A stretch of 64,000 nt of DNA from JAGNXB01 sp964471595 (GTDB lineage: Bacteria > Bacteroidota > Bacteroidia > Chitinophagales > Saprospiraceae), in assembly GCA_964471595.1 (NCBI GenBank), contig CAYYGN010000004.1, forward strand, positions 1 through 64,000, written 5' to 3'. The notes below the pieces were generated by a model, which was not told where the DNA came from, ran no database searches, and was given only the letters and a program-made list of their open reading frames with translations. The first letter of the stretch is position 1, and the number at the start of each line of letters is the position of its first letter. Below are positions 1 through 8,857 of this stretch, piece by piece. A program made the position numbers and the translations under genes.

Positions 1-2
1 TG

Positions 3-773
3 GCGTCAGGTTGGCAGGCATGCCGGTTTTTCCGAGCACGCATGGACGATTACCAGGTGACATGCTGCTGGCCGATCGGAACGGAGGCGCTTCGAAGATC
101 CCGCAACGCGGGACGAATGGTCGAAGGCATCGAAAAGATCCTTGGAACCCCGGTTTGCCTGCTTTCCGGTTTGGAGGAAGCTGCCCTCATCACCCGCGGC
201 GTATCCGCCCACCTGGCATCCGACCACCATCCGGCCCTCATCATGGATATCGGGGGGGGTAGTGTGGAATTCATCCATGTGGTCAACAAGCGCCTTGCCT
301 GGTCAGGCAGTTACCCGGTAGGCGTTGCCGTCCTGCATCACCGGTTCCACACCAAAGACCCCTTGCCGAAGGACAACCTCGTTCAGATGAAGGCATACAT
401 TGACCTCCAATTAAGTCCTTTGTATGCTTATACAGCCAGGATGCCGCCCCTGGATGTGATCGGAGCTGCAGGCATTTTCGAGATCCTTTCCCGCCACCTG
501 TCCAGCAACAGTGATGGGCCGTTCAGGCAGTTGGATCCGGTCCGCCTGTCCTCATTTGCCGCGGAGGTCACCGGCATGAACCTCAATGACCGACTTGCAG
601 ATCCCCGGATTCCCCGGGAGCGGGCTGATCTTCTTCCTTCCGCCATGGTGCTGGTGGAACAGGTGAGGACAATGGTGCCGGTCAGACGGGTTCTTTCCTG
701 TCCGGATTCCTTGAAAGAAGGGGCGCTTCATGCCTGGGCTTCAGGTGACTCCTCCGTTCCATGCCCGGGTTGA
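3..773 (+). CDS. Ppx/GppA family phosphatase, 5' end cut by window edge
   Basis: Exopolyphosphatase/guanosine pentaphosphate phosphohydrolase family (ASKHA fold), which removes phosphate from polyphosphate or pppGpp. The reading frame is open from the first bases of the window, so the N-terminus lies outside; an internal ATG at 42 is not the real start because conserved sequence (IGTEALRRSRNA) begins just after it. Visible family marks are the phosphate-binding loop DIGGGSVEFI and the ISGxEEA-like segment SGLEEAALI. Only the N-terminal Ppx-GppA part is present, with no C-terminal HD domain, so this is the short form common in Bacteroidota. It ends 13 bases before the convergent rbfA. Polyphosphatase and pppGppase activity cannot be told apart from sequence alone. 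Confidence 0.88.
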   Translation, partial: ASGWQACRFFRARMDDYQVTCCWPIGTEALRRSRNAGRMVEGIEKILGTPVCLLSGLEEAALITRGVSAHLASDHHPALIMDIGGGSVEFIHVVNKRLAWSGSYPVGVAVLHHRFHTKDPLPKDNLVQMKAYIDLQLSPLYAYTARMPPLDVIGAAGIFEILSRHLSSNSDGPFRQLDPVRLSSFAAEVTGMNLNDRLADPRIPRERADLLPSAMVLVEQVRTMVPVRRVLSCPDSLKEGALHAWASGDSSVPCPG

Positions 774-786
774 ATCGGCAACCTGG

Positions 787-1173
787 TCACTCCTCCTCAC
801 CGGCTGCCTGTCCCATTTGGTCTTCGGCGTAGAGTCTTTTGAAAAGATGATCCACCCGTTCCATTTCGTCGAGTGTCTCGTCGAGGTAAAATGCCAGCTC
901 GGGCACCCGGCGGATATGATGGCGGACGCGGTGGGCCATATGTTGACGGAGCAAGGGATGCTGGTCTTCCAACTCAAGCAGGACCGCTTGCTTGTTGTCC
1001 GTGTTGTAAACGGAAAGGTAAACTTTGGCGAGTGTCAGATCCGGGGACATCCTGACTTCCGTCACCGTCACCAGGGGGCCTTCACCAAAGATGTATCGTC
1101 CTTGCTCGAGCAACAACATGCTGAAATGGCGCCGGACAAGCTCGGCGACCTGATTTTGTCGGATGGTGGGCAC
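787..1173 (-). CDS. rbfA: Ribosome-binding factor A
   Basis: RbfA is a single KH-like domain protein that binds the 30S subunit during late 16S rRNA maturation and cold adaptation. The 128-residue product carries the family pattern RQNQVAELVRRHFSMLLLE, the VTVTEVRMSPDLTLAKVYLS strand, and the late helix of the form LAFYLDETLDEMERVDHLF. I chose the GTG at 1173. Longer starts at 1203 or 1278 would translate through the promoter box TATCTTTG (1190-1197, minus), giving a spurious MAYLCRKS N-terminus, and would overlap recG. The gene is divergent from recG and convergent with the phosphatase. Confidence 0.88.
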   Translation of the reverse strand: MPTIRQNQVAELVRRHFSMLLLEQGRYIFGEGPLVTVTEVRMSPDLTLAKVYLSVYNTDNKQAVLLELEDQHPLLRQHMAHRVRHHIRRVPELAFYLDETLDEMERVDHLFKRLYAEDQMGQAAGEEE

Positions 1174-1189
1174 ACCGGTAGATTTGCGG

Positions 1190-1197
1190 CAAAGATA
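1190..1197 (-). promoter_or_regulatory. rbfA -7 promoter box TATCTTTG
   Basis: Exact match to the Bacteroidota -7 consensus TAnnTTTG, 16 bases before the GTG start. It continues as the inverted repeat TTTGCCGCAAA. No convincing TTTG -33 box is visible. Confidence 0.7.
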
Positions 1198-1229
1198 GGC
1201 CATATCCCTGCTGTTGCAGGGGCAACTGC

Positions 1230-1237
1230 TATTTTTG
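1230..1237 (+). promoter_or_regulatory. recG -7 promoter box TATTTTTG
   Basis: Exact TAnnTTTG match 15 bases before the recG start, back to back with the rbfA promoter 32 bases away. Confidence 0.65.
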
Positions 1238-1252
1238 TAAAAACCGGATGCG

Positions 1253-3358
1253 TTGCCAGGATTCCTCGAAGACCCCATCGAAAAGCTCCCCGGGCTGGGT
1301 AGCGTTCGCGCCGGCCTGCTGAGGAAAGAGCTCCGGATTGAGCGGGTGGGCGACTTGCTGGAGCACTATCCCTACAGATACATTGACAAAACCCTGGTGC
1401 TGCCCATCCGGGAAGCGATCAAGGTGCAGGACCCCGTTCTCATCCAAGGGGTTCTCGGTCCGCTCGTTTATCAGGGAGTGGGCCGGAAAAAACGACTGAC
1501 GGCCCTGTTCAGGGATGAAACCGGATCGGTGGAGCTCGTTTGGTTCCAGGGACACCGGGTGATGGAGGAACTGCTGCATCCAGGCATGAGATACCACGCC
1601 TTCGGCAAACCCACCCTCTTCAGAAACAAGGCGACTTTGGTGCATCCCGAAATGGAATCCGTGACCGAAACGGGACGTCCGAATCTCCATTTTGAACCCA
1701 TGTATTCCACCACCGAGGCACTGACCAAAAAAGGACTGGATGCCCGAGGTCTTAGGCGATTGATCAAACTTGTCCTCGATCGGTTGCCCGTCAACGTACC
1801 CGTTGAAAATCTGAGTGCCGGAATCCTGCAAAAATACCGGTTGTCAGACCGGGCTCAAGCCGTTCGCCAGGTGCATTTTCCTCCGGATGAGACAACTCTC
1901 CGGGCCGCCAGGCAACGGCTCAAATTCGAGGAATTGTTTTTTATCCAGCTCGAATTGCTCCTGCTGAAGCGGCAACGCCATGCCACTCTCGCCGGATTCC
2001 CGTTTGAAGAAGTAGGTGCCCATTTCAACCGGTTTTACCGGGAATTTCTGCCATTCGAACTGACGGAAGCCCAAAAAAGAGTTGTCCGTGAGATTCGTCG
2101 CGACCTCGGTAGTGGCCATCAGATGAACCGGCTCCTTCAGGGCGATGTCGGTTCAGGGAAAACGGTTGTCGCCCTGTTGTCGATGCTGATTGCCATGGAC
2201 AACGGTTTTCAGGCTTGCATACTGGCACCCACCGAGATCCTGGCCCAGCAACATTTCCAATCCTTGCAGGAACTCGTCAAAGGCATGGGTATCCGGATTG
2301 GTTTCCTCACCGGGAGCATCAAAGGAAAAACCCGGAAGATGACGCTTGAATACCTGGCTGACGGCACTTTGCACCTTTTGGTTGGCACCCATGCCTTGTT
2401 GGAAGACCAGGTCCGGTTTAATAAATTGGGACTTGCCATCATTGATGAACAACACAGGTTTGGTGTAGCCCAACGGGCCGCGCTTTGGAGAAAAAGCGCC
2501 CCGTTTCCACCCCACATTCTGGTCATGACGGCCACCCCCATACCCCGTACGCTGGCCCTCACGATTTACGGGGATTTGGATATTTCCATCATCGACGAGC
2601 TTCCGCCCGGTAGGAAACCGGTCCGCACCGAGCTCTGGTACGAAAACAAACGGATGCGGCTCATTGGGTTCATGAAGGAACAGATCGCTTTGGGCCGGCA
2701 GGTATATGTCGTTTATCCCCTTATCGAAGAATCGGAGACCCTCGATTTGCTCGACCTCCAGAAAGGGGCCGAATCGTTGCAACGCGAATTTCCCATGCCT
2801 CAATACCAATTCAGCATTGTCCACGGCAAAATGACGGCGGACGTGAAGGACTTCGAAATGAACAGATTCCTGAAGCGGGAAACGCAGATCATGGTGGCGA
2901 CGACCGTCATCGAAGTGGGGGTCAACGTACCCAATGCATCGGTGATGGTCATCGAAAATGCCGAACGTTTCGGCCTCTCCCAACTTCACCAACTTCGGGG
3001 CCGGGTAGGTCGCGGCGCCGATCAGTCCTATTGCATACTCATGACCAGTGGTCGGCTTTCGGAGGAAGCCAGGTTGAGATTGCACACCATGTGCCGGACC
3101 AATGACGGATTCGAAATCGCCGAGGTGGATTTGCGTCTCCGGGGACCGGGCGACATGGAGGGCACCCGTCAAAGCGGCACCCAACCCCTCCGCATTGCCG
3201 ATCTCCGTGAGGACGGCCCCATCCTTCAGTCAGCCAGGATTTGTGCTGCGGAAATTCTCGACAAGGACGAAAAACTCGTCCACGAGGAACATTTGCCTCT
3301 GCGGAACCACCTCAGGTGGAAAAGACAGTCCCAAGGCACCTGGAGCCGGATCAGCTGA
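1253..3358 (+). CDS. recG: ATP-dependent DNA helicase RecG
   Basis: RecG remodels stalled replication forks and branch-migrates Holliday junctions. The 701 residues match the usual length. The N-terminal wedge (OB-fold) region begins with PIEKLPGLGSVRAGLLRKEL; the helicase core has Walker A GDVGSGKT, the DEQH box in IIDEQHRFGVAQR, motif III TATPIPRT and motif VI QLRGRVGRG, followed by the C-terminal TRG-like segment. The start is TTG at 1253; no ATG or GTG lies between the promoter (1230-1237) and the conserved N-terminus. The gene stands alone, with sodA 66 bases downstream. Confidence 0.95.
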   Translation: MPGFLEDPIEKLPGLGSVRAGLLRKELRIERVGDLLEHYPYRYIDKTLVLPIREAIKVQDPVLIQGVLGPLVYQGVGRKKRLTALFRDETGSVELVWFQGHRVMEELLHPGMRYHAFGKPTLFRNKATLVHPEMESVTETGRPNLHFEPMYSTTEALTKKGLDARGLRRLIKLVLDRLPVNVPVENLSAGILQKYRLSDRAQAVRQVHFPPDETTLRAARQRLKFEELFFIQLELLLLKRQRHATLAGFPFEEVGAHFNRFYREFLPFELTEAQKRVVREIRRDLGSGHQMNRLLQGDVGSGKTVVALLSMLIAMDNGFQACILAPTEILAQQHFQSLQELVKGMGIRIGFLTGSIKGKTRKMTLEYLADGTLHLLVGTHALLEDQVRFNKLGLAIIDEQHRFGVAQRAALWRKSAPFPPHILVMTATPIPRTLALTIYGDLDISIIDELPPGRKPVRTELWYENKRMRLIGFMKEQIALGRQVYVVYPLIEESETLDLLDLQKGAESLQREFPMPQYQFSIVHGKMTADVKDFEMNRFLKRETQIMVATTVIEVGVNVPNASVMVIENAERFGLSQLHQLRGRVGRGADQSYCILMTSGRLSEEARLRLHTMCRTNDGFEIAEVDLRLRGPGDMEGTRQSGTQPLRIADLREDGPILQSARICAAEILDKDEKLVHEEHLPLRNHLRWKRQSQGTWSRIS

Positions 3359-3424
3359 CCCGTTTGAACCTTCATTCCTCCCCCTTGTTCCATCCCTGAA
3401 CCTTCACCCTAAAAGCAAAATAAA

Positions 3425-4057
3425 ATGGCTTTCACACTCCCTCAACTGCCCTATGCCTATGATGCCCTGGAACCTCACATTGATGCCAGGACGATGGAGA
3501 TTCACCACACCAAACACCACGCTGCCTACACCAACAACCTGAATGGTGCCCTGGAGGGTACTCCGGGAGAGAACAAACCCATCGGGGAGATCCTTGCCCA
3601 CATTTCCCGTTACCCCGTTGCGGTACGCAACAATGGTGGCGGATTTTGGAATCATTGCCTTTTTTGGGAGATCCTGTCTCCGAATGGCGGAGGTCAACCC
3701 TCCTCCCAAATGAACATCAGCAAAGCGATCGACCGCGATTTCGGGTCCTTTGATCAATTCAAGGCCGAATTCAACAAGGCCGCCATGAGCCGCTTTGGCT
3801 CGGGATGGGCCTGGCTCTGCGCCGACAACCAGGACAAACTCTTCATATGTTCGACGCCCAACCAGGACAATCCCCTCATGGATGTGGCTGATCATAAAGG
3901 GCATCCCTTACTCGGACTGGACGTTTGGGAGCACGCTTATTATCTCCATTACCAAAACCGGAGAAACGAATACGTGGAGGCCTTCTGGAACCTGGTCAAC
4001 TGGCACGAAGTCACCCGGCGGTACAACAACGCCAATCAGGGAGCCATGCAATCCTGA
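3425..4057 (+). CDS. sodA: Superoxide dismutase, Mn-type of the Fe/Mn family
   Basis: Dismutates superoxide to oxygen and hydrogen peroxide in the cytoplasm. The 210-residue protein has the four metal ligands H27 (in MEIHHTKHH), H77 (GFWNHCLFW), D166 and H170 (DVWEHAYY). Glycines at 71-73 before FWNH and Gln147 in the loop TPNQDNPL are the arrangement seen in Mn rather than Fe enzymes, although cambialistic use cannot be excluded. There is no signal peptide. The gene is followed by a strong rho-independent terminator at 4101-4136, so it appears monocistronic. Confidence 0.95.
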   Translation: MAFTLPQLPYAYDALEPHIDARTMEIHHTKHHAAYTNNLNGALEGTPGENKPIGEILAHISRYPVAVRNNGGGFWNHCLFWEILSPNGGGQPSSQMNISKAIDRDFGSFDQFKAEFNKAAMSRFGSGWAWLCADNQDKLFICSTPNQDNPLMDVADHKGHPLLGLDVWEHAYYLHYQNRRNEYVEAFWNLVNWHEVTRRYNNANQGAMQS

Positions 4058-4100
4058 TGATACCTCCATATCCATTGTCGGATGCCCGCAGGATAACGCA

Positions 4101-4136
4101 AAGGAGACACGGCCTGGTGGCCTGTCTCCTTTTTTT
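4101..4136 (+). terminator. Rho-independent terminator after sodA
   Basis: Stem AGGAGACA (4102-4109) pairs with TGTCTCCT (4123-4130), with an inner GGCC/GGCC pair and a TGGT loop. It is followed by a run of seven T. Confidence 0.9.
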
Positions 4137-4155
4137 CATGGTCAAACCGAAAGAC

Positions 4156-4770
4156 ATGAAATCCTATCTGTTCGCTGTACTCAGCATCCTTCTCCTGCCT
4201 GCTCCCGGCTCCACGCAGCCCTGGTCGGCAGGGATACAGTTTGGGGAACATGTGTCTTCGCTATGGGGTGAATCCTCCCAGGATTATGCACTGGGATTCC
4301 TAGCAGGGATACATGCCAGCCACTATCTGACACCCAACTGGGTGATTCGGGCCGAGATCAATTTTGACCGGAGGGGAACCCGCATCCCGCCGCCGGTCAT
4401 CACCGACCCGGATTTCGCCACAGAATTCGTGCTCGATTATCTGAGCCTGCCGGTCATGTTTCGCTATGCCACAGGAGAAACCTGGCGGTTGCACGGCGGT
4501 TTGGGGGGTTCGGTCAACCTTCTCCTTCGTGAAAAGACCTTGTATGGCAGTATATCCAGAAACGAAACGGCTGAATTCCGCAAAGTCAACGCCGATGTCC
4601 TTGCCACGGGTGGTGTCGCCTATGCCATACGGGACAATCTGACTTTTTCCCTCGACTTGCGGGCACAATCCGGACTTTCCGAGATCAGAAGGTCCCGACC
4701 AGGCGTACAGCAGCCGTTGGGCAGACATATTTTGTGGGGGCTACTGGCAGGACTGAATGTTTACTTATAA
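4156..4770 (+). CDS. Small outer-membrane beta-barrel protein (porin/PorT-like family)
   Basis: A 204-residue secreted protein starting at the ATG at 4156 (MKSYLFAVLSILLLPAPGS), with a signal peptide cleaved around residue 20. The longer open frame runs back into sodA and through the terminator, so earlier starts are rejected. The mature part consists of short alternating hydrophobic strands (for example VIRAEINFDRRG, LDYLSLPVMFRY, WRLHGGLGGSVNLLL, LTFSLDLRAQSGL) and ends on a hydrophobic strand with LNVYL, as in eight-stranded Bacteroidota barrels of the outer-membrane protein beta-barrel family. Cargo or ligand is unknown. Confidence 0.75.
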   Translation: MKSYLFAVLSILLLPAPGSTQPWSAGIQFGEHVSSLWGESSQDYALGFLAGIHASHYLTPNWVIRAEINFDRRGTRIPPPVITDPDFATEFVLDYLSLPVMFRYATGETWRLHGGLGGSVNLLLREKTLYGSISRNETAEFRKVNADVLATGGVAYAIRDNLTFSLDLRAQSGLSEIRRSRPGVQQPLGRHILWGLLAGLNVYL

Positions 4771-4817
4771 CTGACCCCGTCGTCAAGAAAGGGAACTTTC
4801 TGCCCCACAATCGCATT

Positions 4818-4946
4818 ATGGAATCATCGGGTGTTCACGCACCCCTGTACAAAACACCACACATGATCATCTTCCTCTGCTGCCTTGTAGCAGCTGTCGC
4901 TTTTTATGTGATTTCGAGGAAGGAAAGCCTCGAATCCCGGTTGTAA
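4818..4946 (+). CDS. Possible 42-residue single-span membrane peptide
   Basis: A short open frame from the ATG at 4818 encodes 42 residues with one clear hydrophobic stretch (MIIFLCCLVAAVAFYVIS) followed by a charged tail, RKESLESRL. It lies 47 bases after the barrel protein, in a 287-base gap before the convergent fumC. It has no recognisable homologue and no clear promoter of its own; it could be read with the upstream gene. The hydrophobic stretch may also arise by chance. Confidence 0.3.
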   Translation: MESSGVHAPLYKTPHMIIFLCCLVAAVAFYVISRKESLESRL

Positions 4947-5057
4947 AGGATGGCCATAAGGGTCGGCGGGATTTTGAAGCCCGGCCTGCCTCACGAATGA
5001 TGACATCCCATGCTTCAACCGGTATTGGTCAAGCGTAAAGTCTAACTTTGCCCTTGA

Positions 5058-6452
5058 TCAGGACAAGCCGTGGATCATATCCTCGGGTCTGACCCATTCA
5101 TCAAATTGCTCGGCAGTGAGCAGTCCCAACGCCACACCTGCTTCTTTCAATGTCGTATGCTCTGCATGCGCTTTCTTGGCGATTCGCGCGGCGTTATCAT
5201 AGCCTATCCTTGTATTCAGGGCCGTGACCAGCATCAGACTGTTCTCCAAATGCTGACGCACACGCGAAGCGTTGACCTCGATCCCATCGGCACAATTTTC
5301 CCGGAAACTTCTGCACGCGTCGGCGATCAACCGCGCCGATTGAAGGAAGTTGTGGATCATGACCGGTTTGAAGACGTTGAGTTCGAAATGACCATTCGAT
5401 CCGGCGATGCCGATGGTCACATCATTCCCCATCACCTGGGCACAGACCATGGTTAATGCTTCCGATTGGGTAGGGTTCACCTTGCCCGGCATGATGGAGG
5501 AACCCGGCTCATTGGAAGGAATGATCAATTCGCCAATCCCGGACCGGGGCCCGGAGGCCAGCAAACGGATGTCATTGGCGATCTTCATCAATGAGACCGC
5601 GACTTGTTTGAGTGCTCCATGACTTTCGACAATGGCATCATGGGCGGCCATTGCTTCAAACTTGTTGGGGGCGGTCACGAACGGGCTGCCGGAGATCCGG
5701 GCAATATGCCCGGCCACTTTTTCGGCATACCCTTTTGGTGTGTTCAATCCGGTCCCCACCGCAGTACCTCCCAGTGCCAATTCGCTGAGATGCGGCAGCG
5801 TATGCTGAATGGCGCGGATTCCGTGGTCGAGTTGAGCGACATAACCACTGATTTCCTGACCTACGGTCAACGGCGTCGCATCCATCAGATGGGTACGGCC
5901 GATTTTGACAACGTGCATGAAGGCCGCTGATTTCTTTTGCAGGGTATCGCGCAGGGCTTCGAGGGAAGGGATCACCTCCTGCACCAGGATCTGGTAGGCG
6001 GCGATGTTCATGGCTGTCGGAAAGGTGTCGTTGGACGACTGCGACTTGTTGACGTCATCGTTGGGGTGCAGGTATTTGTCGGCATCCGTCAGTGCCCCCC
6101 CGCGAAGTACATGCCCTCTGTTGGCGATCACTTCATTGACGTTCATGTTGGTCTGGGTCCCGGATCCGGTCTGCCAAACGACAAGCGGAAAATGGTCGTC
6201 CAAGGTGCCGTTCAGGATCTCGTCACACACGGTGGCGATGGTGTCCGCCTTATCGGAATCCAGGACCTGACAGTCCTTGTTGGTGAGTGCGGCGGCTTTT
6301 TTGAGGATGGCGAATGCCCGGATGACTTCAATGGGCATTCGTTGACCGCCGATCCTGAAATTCTGGCTGGAACGCTGGGTTTGGGCGGCCCAATACTTGT
6401 CGGCGGGTACGTCAATGTATCCCATGCTGTCTTTTTCCTGACGGAACTCCAT
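5058..6452 (-). CDS. fumC: Class II fumarate hydratase
   Basis: Fumarase C hydrates fumarate to L-malate in the TCA cycle as an oxygen-stable, iron-free homotetramer. The 464-residue protein carries the superfamily signature GSSIMPGKVNP, the active-site TGSGTQTNMNVNEV loop and the HPNDDVNKSQSSND region. I place the start at the ATG at 6452 (MEFRQEKDSMGYID); the longer frame to 6515 translates the promoter TACCTTTG (6469-6476) into a spurious YLCRK. An in-frame ATG ten codons further in (MGYIDVPADKYW) is an alternative. The gene lies directly downstream of the radA end, but has its own promoter. Confidence 0.95.
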   Translation of the reverse strand: MEFRQEKDSMGYIDVPADKYWAAQTQRSSQNFRIGGQRMPIEVIRAFAILKKAAALTNKDCQVLDSDKADTIATVCDEILNGTLDDHFPLVVWQTGSGTQTNMNVNEVIANRGHVLRGGALTDADKYLHPNDDVNKSQSSNDTFPTAMNIAAYQILVQEVIPSLEALRDTLQKKSAAFMHVVKIGRTHLMDATPLTVGQEISGYVAQLDHGIRAIQHTLPHLSELALGGTAVGTGLNTPKGYAEKVAGHIARISGSPFVTAPNKFEAMAAHDAIVESHGALKQVAVSLMKIANDIRLLASGPRSGIGELIIPSNEPGSSIMPGKVNPTQSEALTMVCAQVMGNDVTIGIAGSNGHFELNVFKPVMIHNFLQSARLIADACRSFRENCADGIEVNASRVRQHLENSLMLVTALNTRIGYDNAARIAKKAHAEHTTLKEAGVALGLLTAEQFDEWVRPEDMIHGLS

Positions 6453-6468
6453 TTCTTGGGGTTTGCGG

Positions 6469-6476
6469 CAAAGGTA
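6469..6476 (-). promoter_or_regulatory. fumC -7 promoter box TACCTTTG
   Basis: Exact TAnnTTTG match 16 bases upstream of the ATG. It is extended downstream as TTTGCCGCAAA, the same inverted repeat as at rbfA. Confidence 0.75.
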
Positions 6477-6511
6477 GAGAATGGCCGGCAAGAGGCCCTG
6501 ACGGGCAGAGG

Positions 6512-7885
6512 TCAATCCTTGTCGAAAAGCAGTCGATAAAACTCGTCAACCCTTCCTACCGGAACGATCGGCAAGCCGAAATCCTTCCGGCTCAGTCCAC
6601 TCATGTTGTACTTCGAAACAAAGAAGCGTTGGAAACCCAGTCGTCCGGCTTCCTGGATGCGCAGTTCTATGCGACTGACCGGACGGATTTCTCCGGAGAG
6701 GCCTACTTCGCCCGCAAATCCGTCCGTTGGCGGGATGGGACGGTCCTCGAGGCTGGAAAGCAGCGCGGCAATAACAGCAAGGTCGATGGCCGGATCATCT
6801 ACCCGGATCCCGCCGGCCATATTGAGAAAAACGTCGCTGGCGCCGAAATGGAATCCGACGCGCTTTTCAAGAACGGCCAGAAGCATGGCCAACCGGCGCA
6901 GGTCAAATCCGGTGGCCGATCTTTGGGGTGTCCCGTAGATGGACGTACTGACCAACGCCTGAGCTTCGATGAGGATGGGCCTCTGACCCTCCATCGAAGC
7001 CGCCACGGCACTGCCCGACAGCCATTCCTCCCTTTGCGACAACAGGACGGAAGAAGGATTTTCAACGGGGCGCAGTCCTTCGGCGCCCATCTCGTATATC
7101 CCAATCTCATCGGTCGACCCAAACCTGTTTTTGAGGGCCCGGAGGATGCGGAAAGCGTGTTGTTGGTCTCCTTCAAACTGAAGGACGGCATCCACCATGT
7201 GCTCGAGGAGCTTGGGCCCGGCGATCTGACCTTCTTTGGTGATGTGCCCAATGAGGAGGACCGGGATCCCAGTCTCCTTGGCCAGATGCATGAGATCCGC
7301 CGTGGCCTCCCGGATCTGGGAAACCGTACCGGCCAGGGCATCCAGTTGAGGCGAAACCAGGGTCTGAATGGAATCGATGACGAGCAGAACCGGTTTGAGG
7401 TCGCGGGCATGCCTGGTAATCACAGCCGTATCCGTCTCCGTCAGGATGTAGCATTTTTCGTTGCGGAACGAAAGGCGTTCGGCCCGCATTCTGATTTGTC
7501 CTTCCGACTCTTCGCCAGAGACATACAGGACACTGTCCTGAAGCAAGCCGGCGACCTGAAGCAACAGGGTGGATTTTCCGATACCCGGATTCCCGCCAAG
7601 GAGTACCACAGACCCTGGCACCAACCCTCCGCCCAGTACCCGGCTCAATTCAACGTCCGGAACCGGATACCGATCGTCCTCCCCCGCCTGAATGTCCTGG
7701 ATCAGCCTCGGTGCTGCCTGGGAAGAAGTCTTCACTGACCGGGCAGAAGACACCAGTGGCGACGGATGGCGCTCCACCACCTCCTCAACCATGGTGTTCC
7801 ACTGGTCGCAGGAGGTGCATTTGCCCATCCATTTCGGAGAAATGGCCCCGCAATGGGTACATACGTAAGCTATTCGGGCCTTCAC
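6512..7885 (-). CDS. radA: DNA repair protein RadA
   Basis: RadA (Sms) is a RecA-like ATPase that helps process recombination intermediates by branch migration. The 457-residue product has the N-terminal four-cysteine zinc finger (CTHCGAISPKWMGKCTSC), Walker A GGNPGIGKSTLL, the RadA-specific KNRFGSTDEIGIYEM motif and a C-terminal Lon-protease-like domain. I use the GTG at 7885 (codes for MKARIAYVCTHCG) because it directly precedes the zinc finger; the frame continues to 8059 but that extension would cross into the divergent gene. The length matches the usual value of about 455-460. The promoter is not clear: the nearest box, GACTTTCG at 7900-7907 on the minus strand, has two mismatches. Confidence 0.95.
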   Translation of the reverse strand: MKARIAYVCTHCGAISPKWMGKCTSCDQWNTMVEEVVERHPSPLVSSARSVKTSSQAAPRLIQDIQAGEDDRYPVPDVELSRVLGGGLVPGSVVLLGGNPGIGKSTLLLQVAGLLQDSVLYVSGEESEGQIRMRAERLSFRNEKCYILTETDTAVITRHARDLKPVLLVIDSIQTLVSPQLDALAGTVSQIREATADLMHLAKETGIPVLLIGHITKEGQIAGPKLLEHMVDAVLQFEGDQQHAFRILRALKNRFGSTDEIGIYEMGAEGLRPVENPSSVLLSQREEWLSGSAVAASMEGQRPILIEAQALVSTSIYGTPQRSATGFDLRRLAMLLAVLEKRVGFHFGASDVFLNMAGGIRVDDPAIDLAVIAALLSSLEDRPIPPTDGFAGEVGLSGEIRPVSRIELRIQEAGRLGFQRFFVSKYNMSGLSRKDFGLPIVPVGRVDEFYRLLFDKD

Positions 7886-7975
7886 CGCGTAAATTTGAAC
7901 GAAAGTCGTGAATTGGAGAGGAAACGCAGGTCTCCAGATGGCGGCTTCGTACCTTTCCCTTGTGAACAGGACCCT

Positions 7976-8809
7976 ATGGCCCAAATGCAATGGACCTATG
8001 TCAGTGATGCCGGGATCGCCTATCGCGTCAGGCTGTACCACGGCTCGCAGACCGGCCATGTCCTTGTCACGGTCAACAACAGAGTGACCATCATCGATTT
8101 TTTCGTGCGGGCATCCCGCAGGTACACCCTTTTCCTCGAGGATGAGCTCATGCTGCTTGATATTGAAAAAACCGGAGATGGATTTGGCTACAGCTTCAGG
8201 ATAGATGAAGAAGCCGACACGGAGCGAAATCTGTCCCGACGCCGGGCGGCTTGGAGACGAAACAGCCGCCTGGCCGTAATCACTGTGTTGGCCGGATGTA
8301 TCATTGTCTGGGGCATACTCCGTTTTCAGCGATTCCAGGAGGACAGGCTGGCCCGCAAGTTTTTACCATGGATAGAGGAAAGAGGACAGGCAGGAATGGC
8401 CCGGTTGGGCAAAGACGTGGACGGAAATCCGGTTTGGTATTATACCGCCGGCAAACAATTGCTCCGGCTGCCGGATTCTACCTGGCCGGATACACTGCCT
8501 CCCCGTGTCCACGGTGATGAAGTCGGGGTATTCTTTCATCCCGGCAAACCCGAAATCGGACGGTTGGCGCCCGACAAGCCCGGTACGGCCAGAAGCCGGC
8601 GTTTGTTCCAGGCCTGGCTGTCCGATCGGGAACACCTTCCAACCGGATGGGGCAAGGCTTGTCTGACGCGGGAAATCCTCAGCCAATCCGGCCTGTTGAA
8701 TGACCCGGGTGCGCCCTGGCACCGACTGTCTGCCCAGGATCTTCTTGCCTGGATGGCGACCCTACCCGCTGACGGACGCGAGCGGCTGAACGCCTGCAAG
8801 ACACATTAG
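7976..8809 (+). CDS. Unknown single-span membrane protein
   Basis: A 277-residue protein that I do not recognise. From the ATG at 7976, residues 1-80 form a soluble, strand-rich segment, followed by a basic stretch (NLSRRRAAWRRNSR) and one transmembrane helix (LAVITVLAGCIIVWGIL) near residues 97-115. The remaining 160 residues are soluble and have no motif I can name. The frame is open further upstream (to 7766), but that part is antisense to radA. Two promoter-like boxes precede it: an exact TAAATTTG at 7890-7897 and TACCTTTC at 7950-7957. The gene is divergent from radA and 19 bases ahead of the scpB control region. Confidence 0.7.
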   Translation: MAQMQWTYVSDAGIAYRVRLYHGSQTGHVLVTVNNRVTIIDFFVRASRRYTLFLEDELMLLDIEKTGDGFGYSFRIDEEADTERNLSRRRAAWRRNSRLAVITVLAGCIIVWGILRFQRFQEDRLARKFLPWIEERGQAGMARLGKDVDGNPVWYYTAGKQLLRLPDSTWPDTLPPRVHGDEVGVFFHPGKPEIGRLAPDKPGTARSRRLFQAWLSDREHLPTGWGKACLTREILSQSGLLNDPGAPWHRLSAQDLLAWMATLPADGRERLNACKTH

Positions 8810-8833
8810 CTTATCCGGGAATCGGGAGTGGTT

Positions 8834-8841
8834 TACCTTTG
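8834..8841 (+). promoter_or_regulatory. scpB -7 promoter box TACCTTTG
   Basis: Exact TAnnTTTG box 16 bases before the proposed TTG start. It continues as TTTGCGGCAAA. Confidence 0.72.
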
Positions 8842-8857
8842 CGGCAAATCCGTTTCC

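Noticed and set aside
2153..3184. 343-residue open frame opposite recG
   Set aside because: Antisense shadow of the recG helicase core.
6629..7738. 369-residue open frame opposite radA
   Set aside because: Antisense shadow of radA; no signal or motif.
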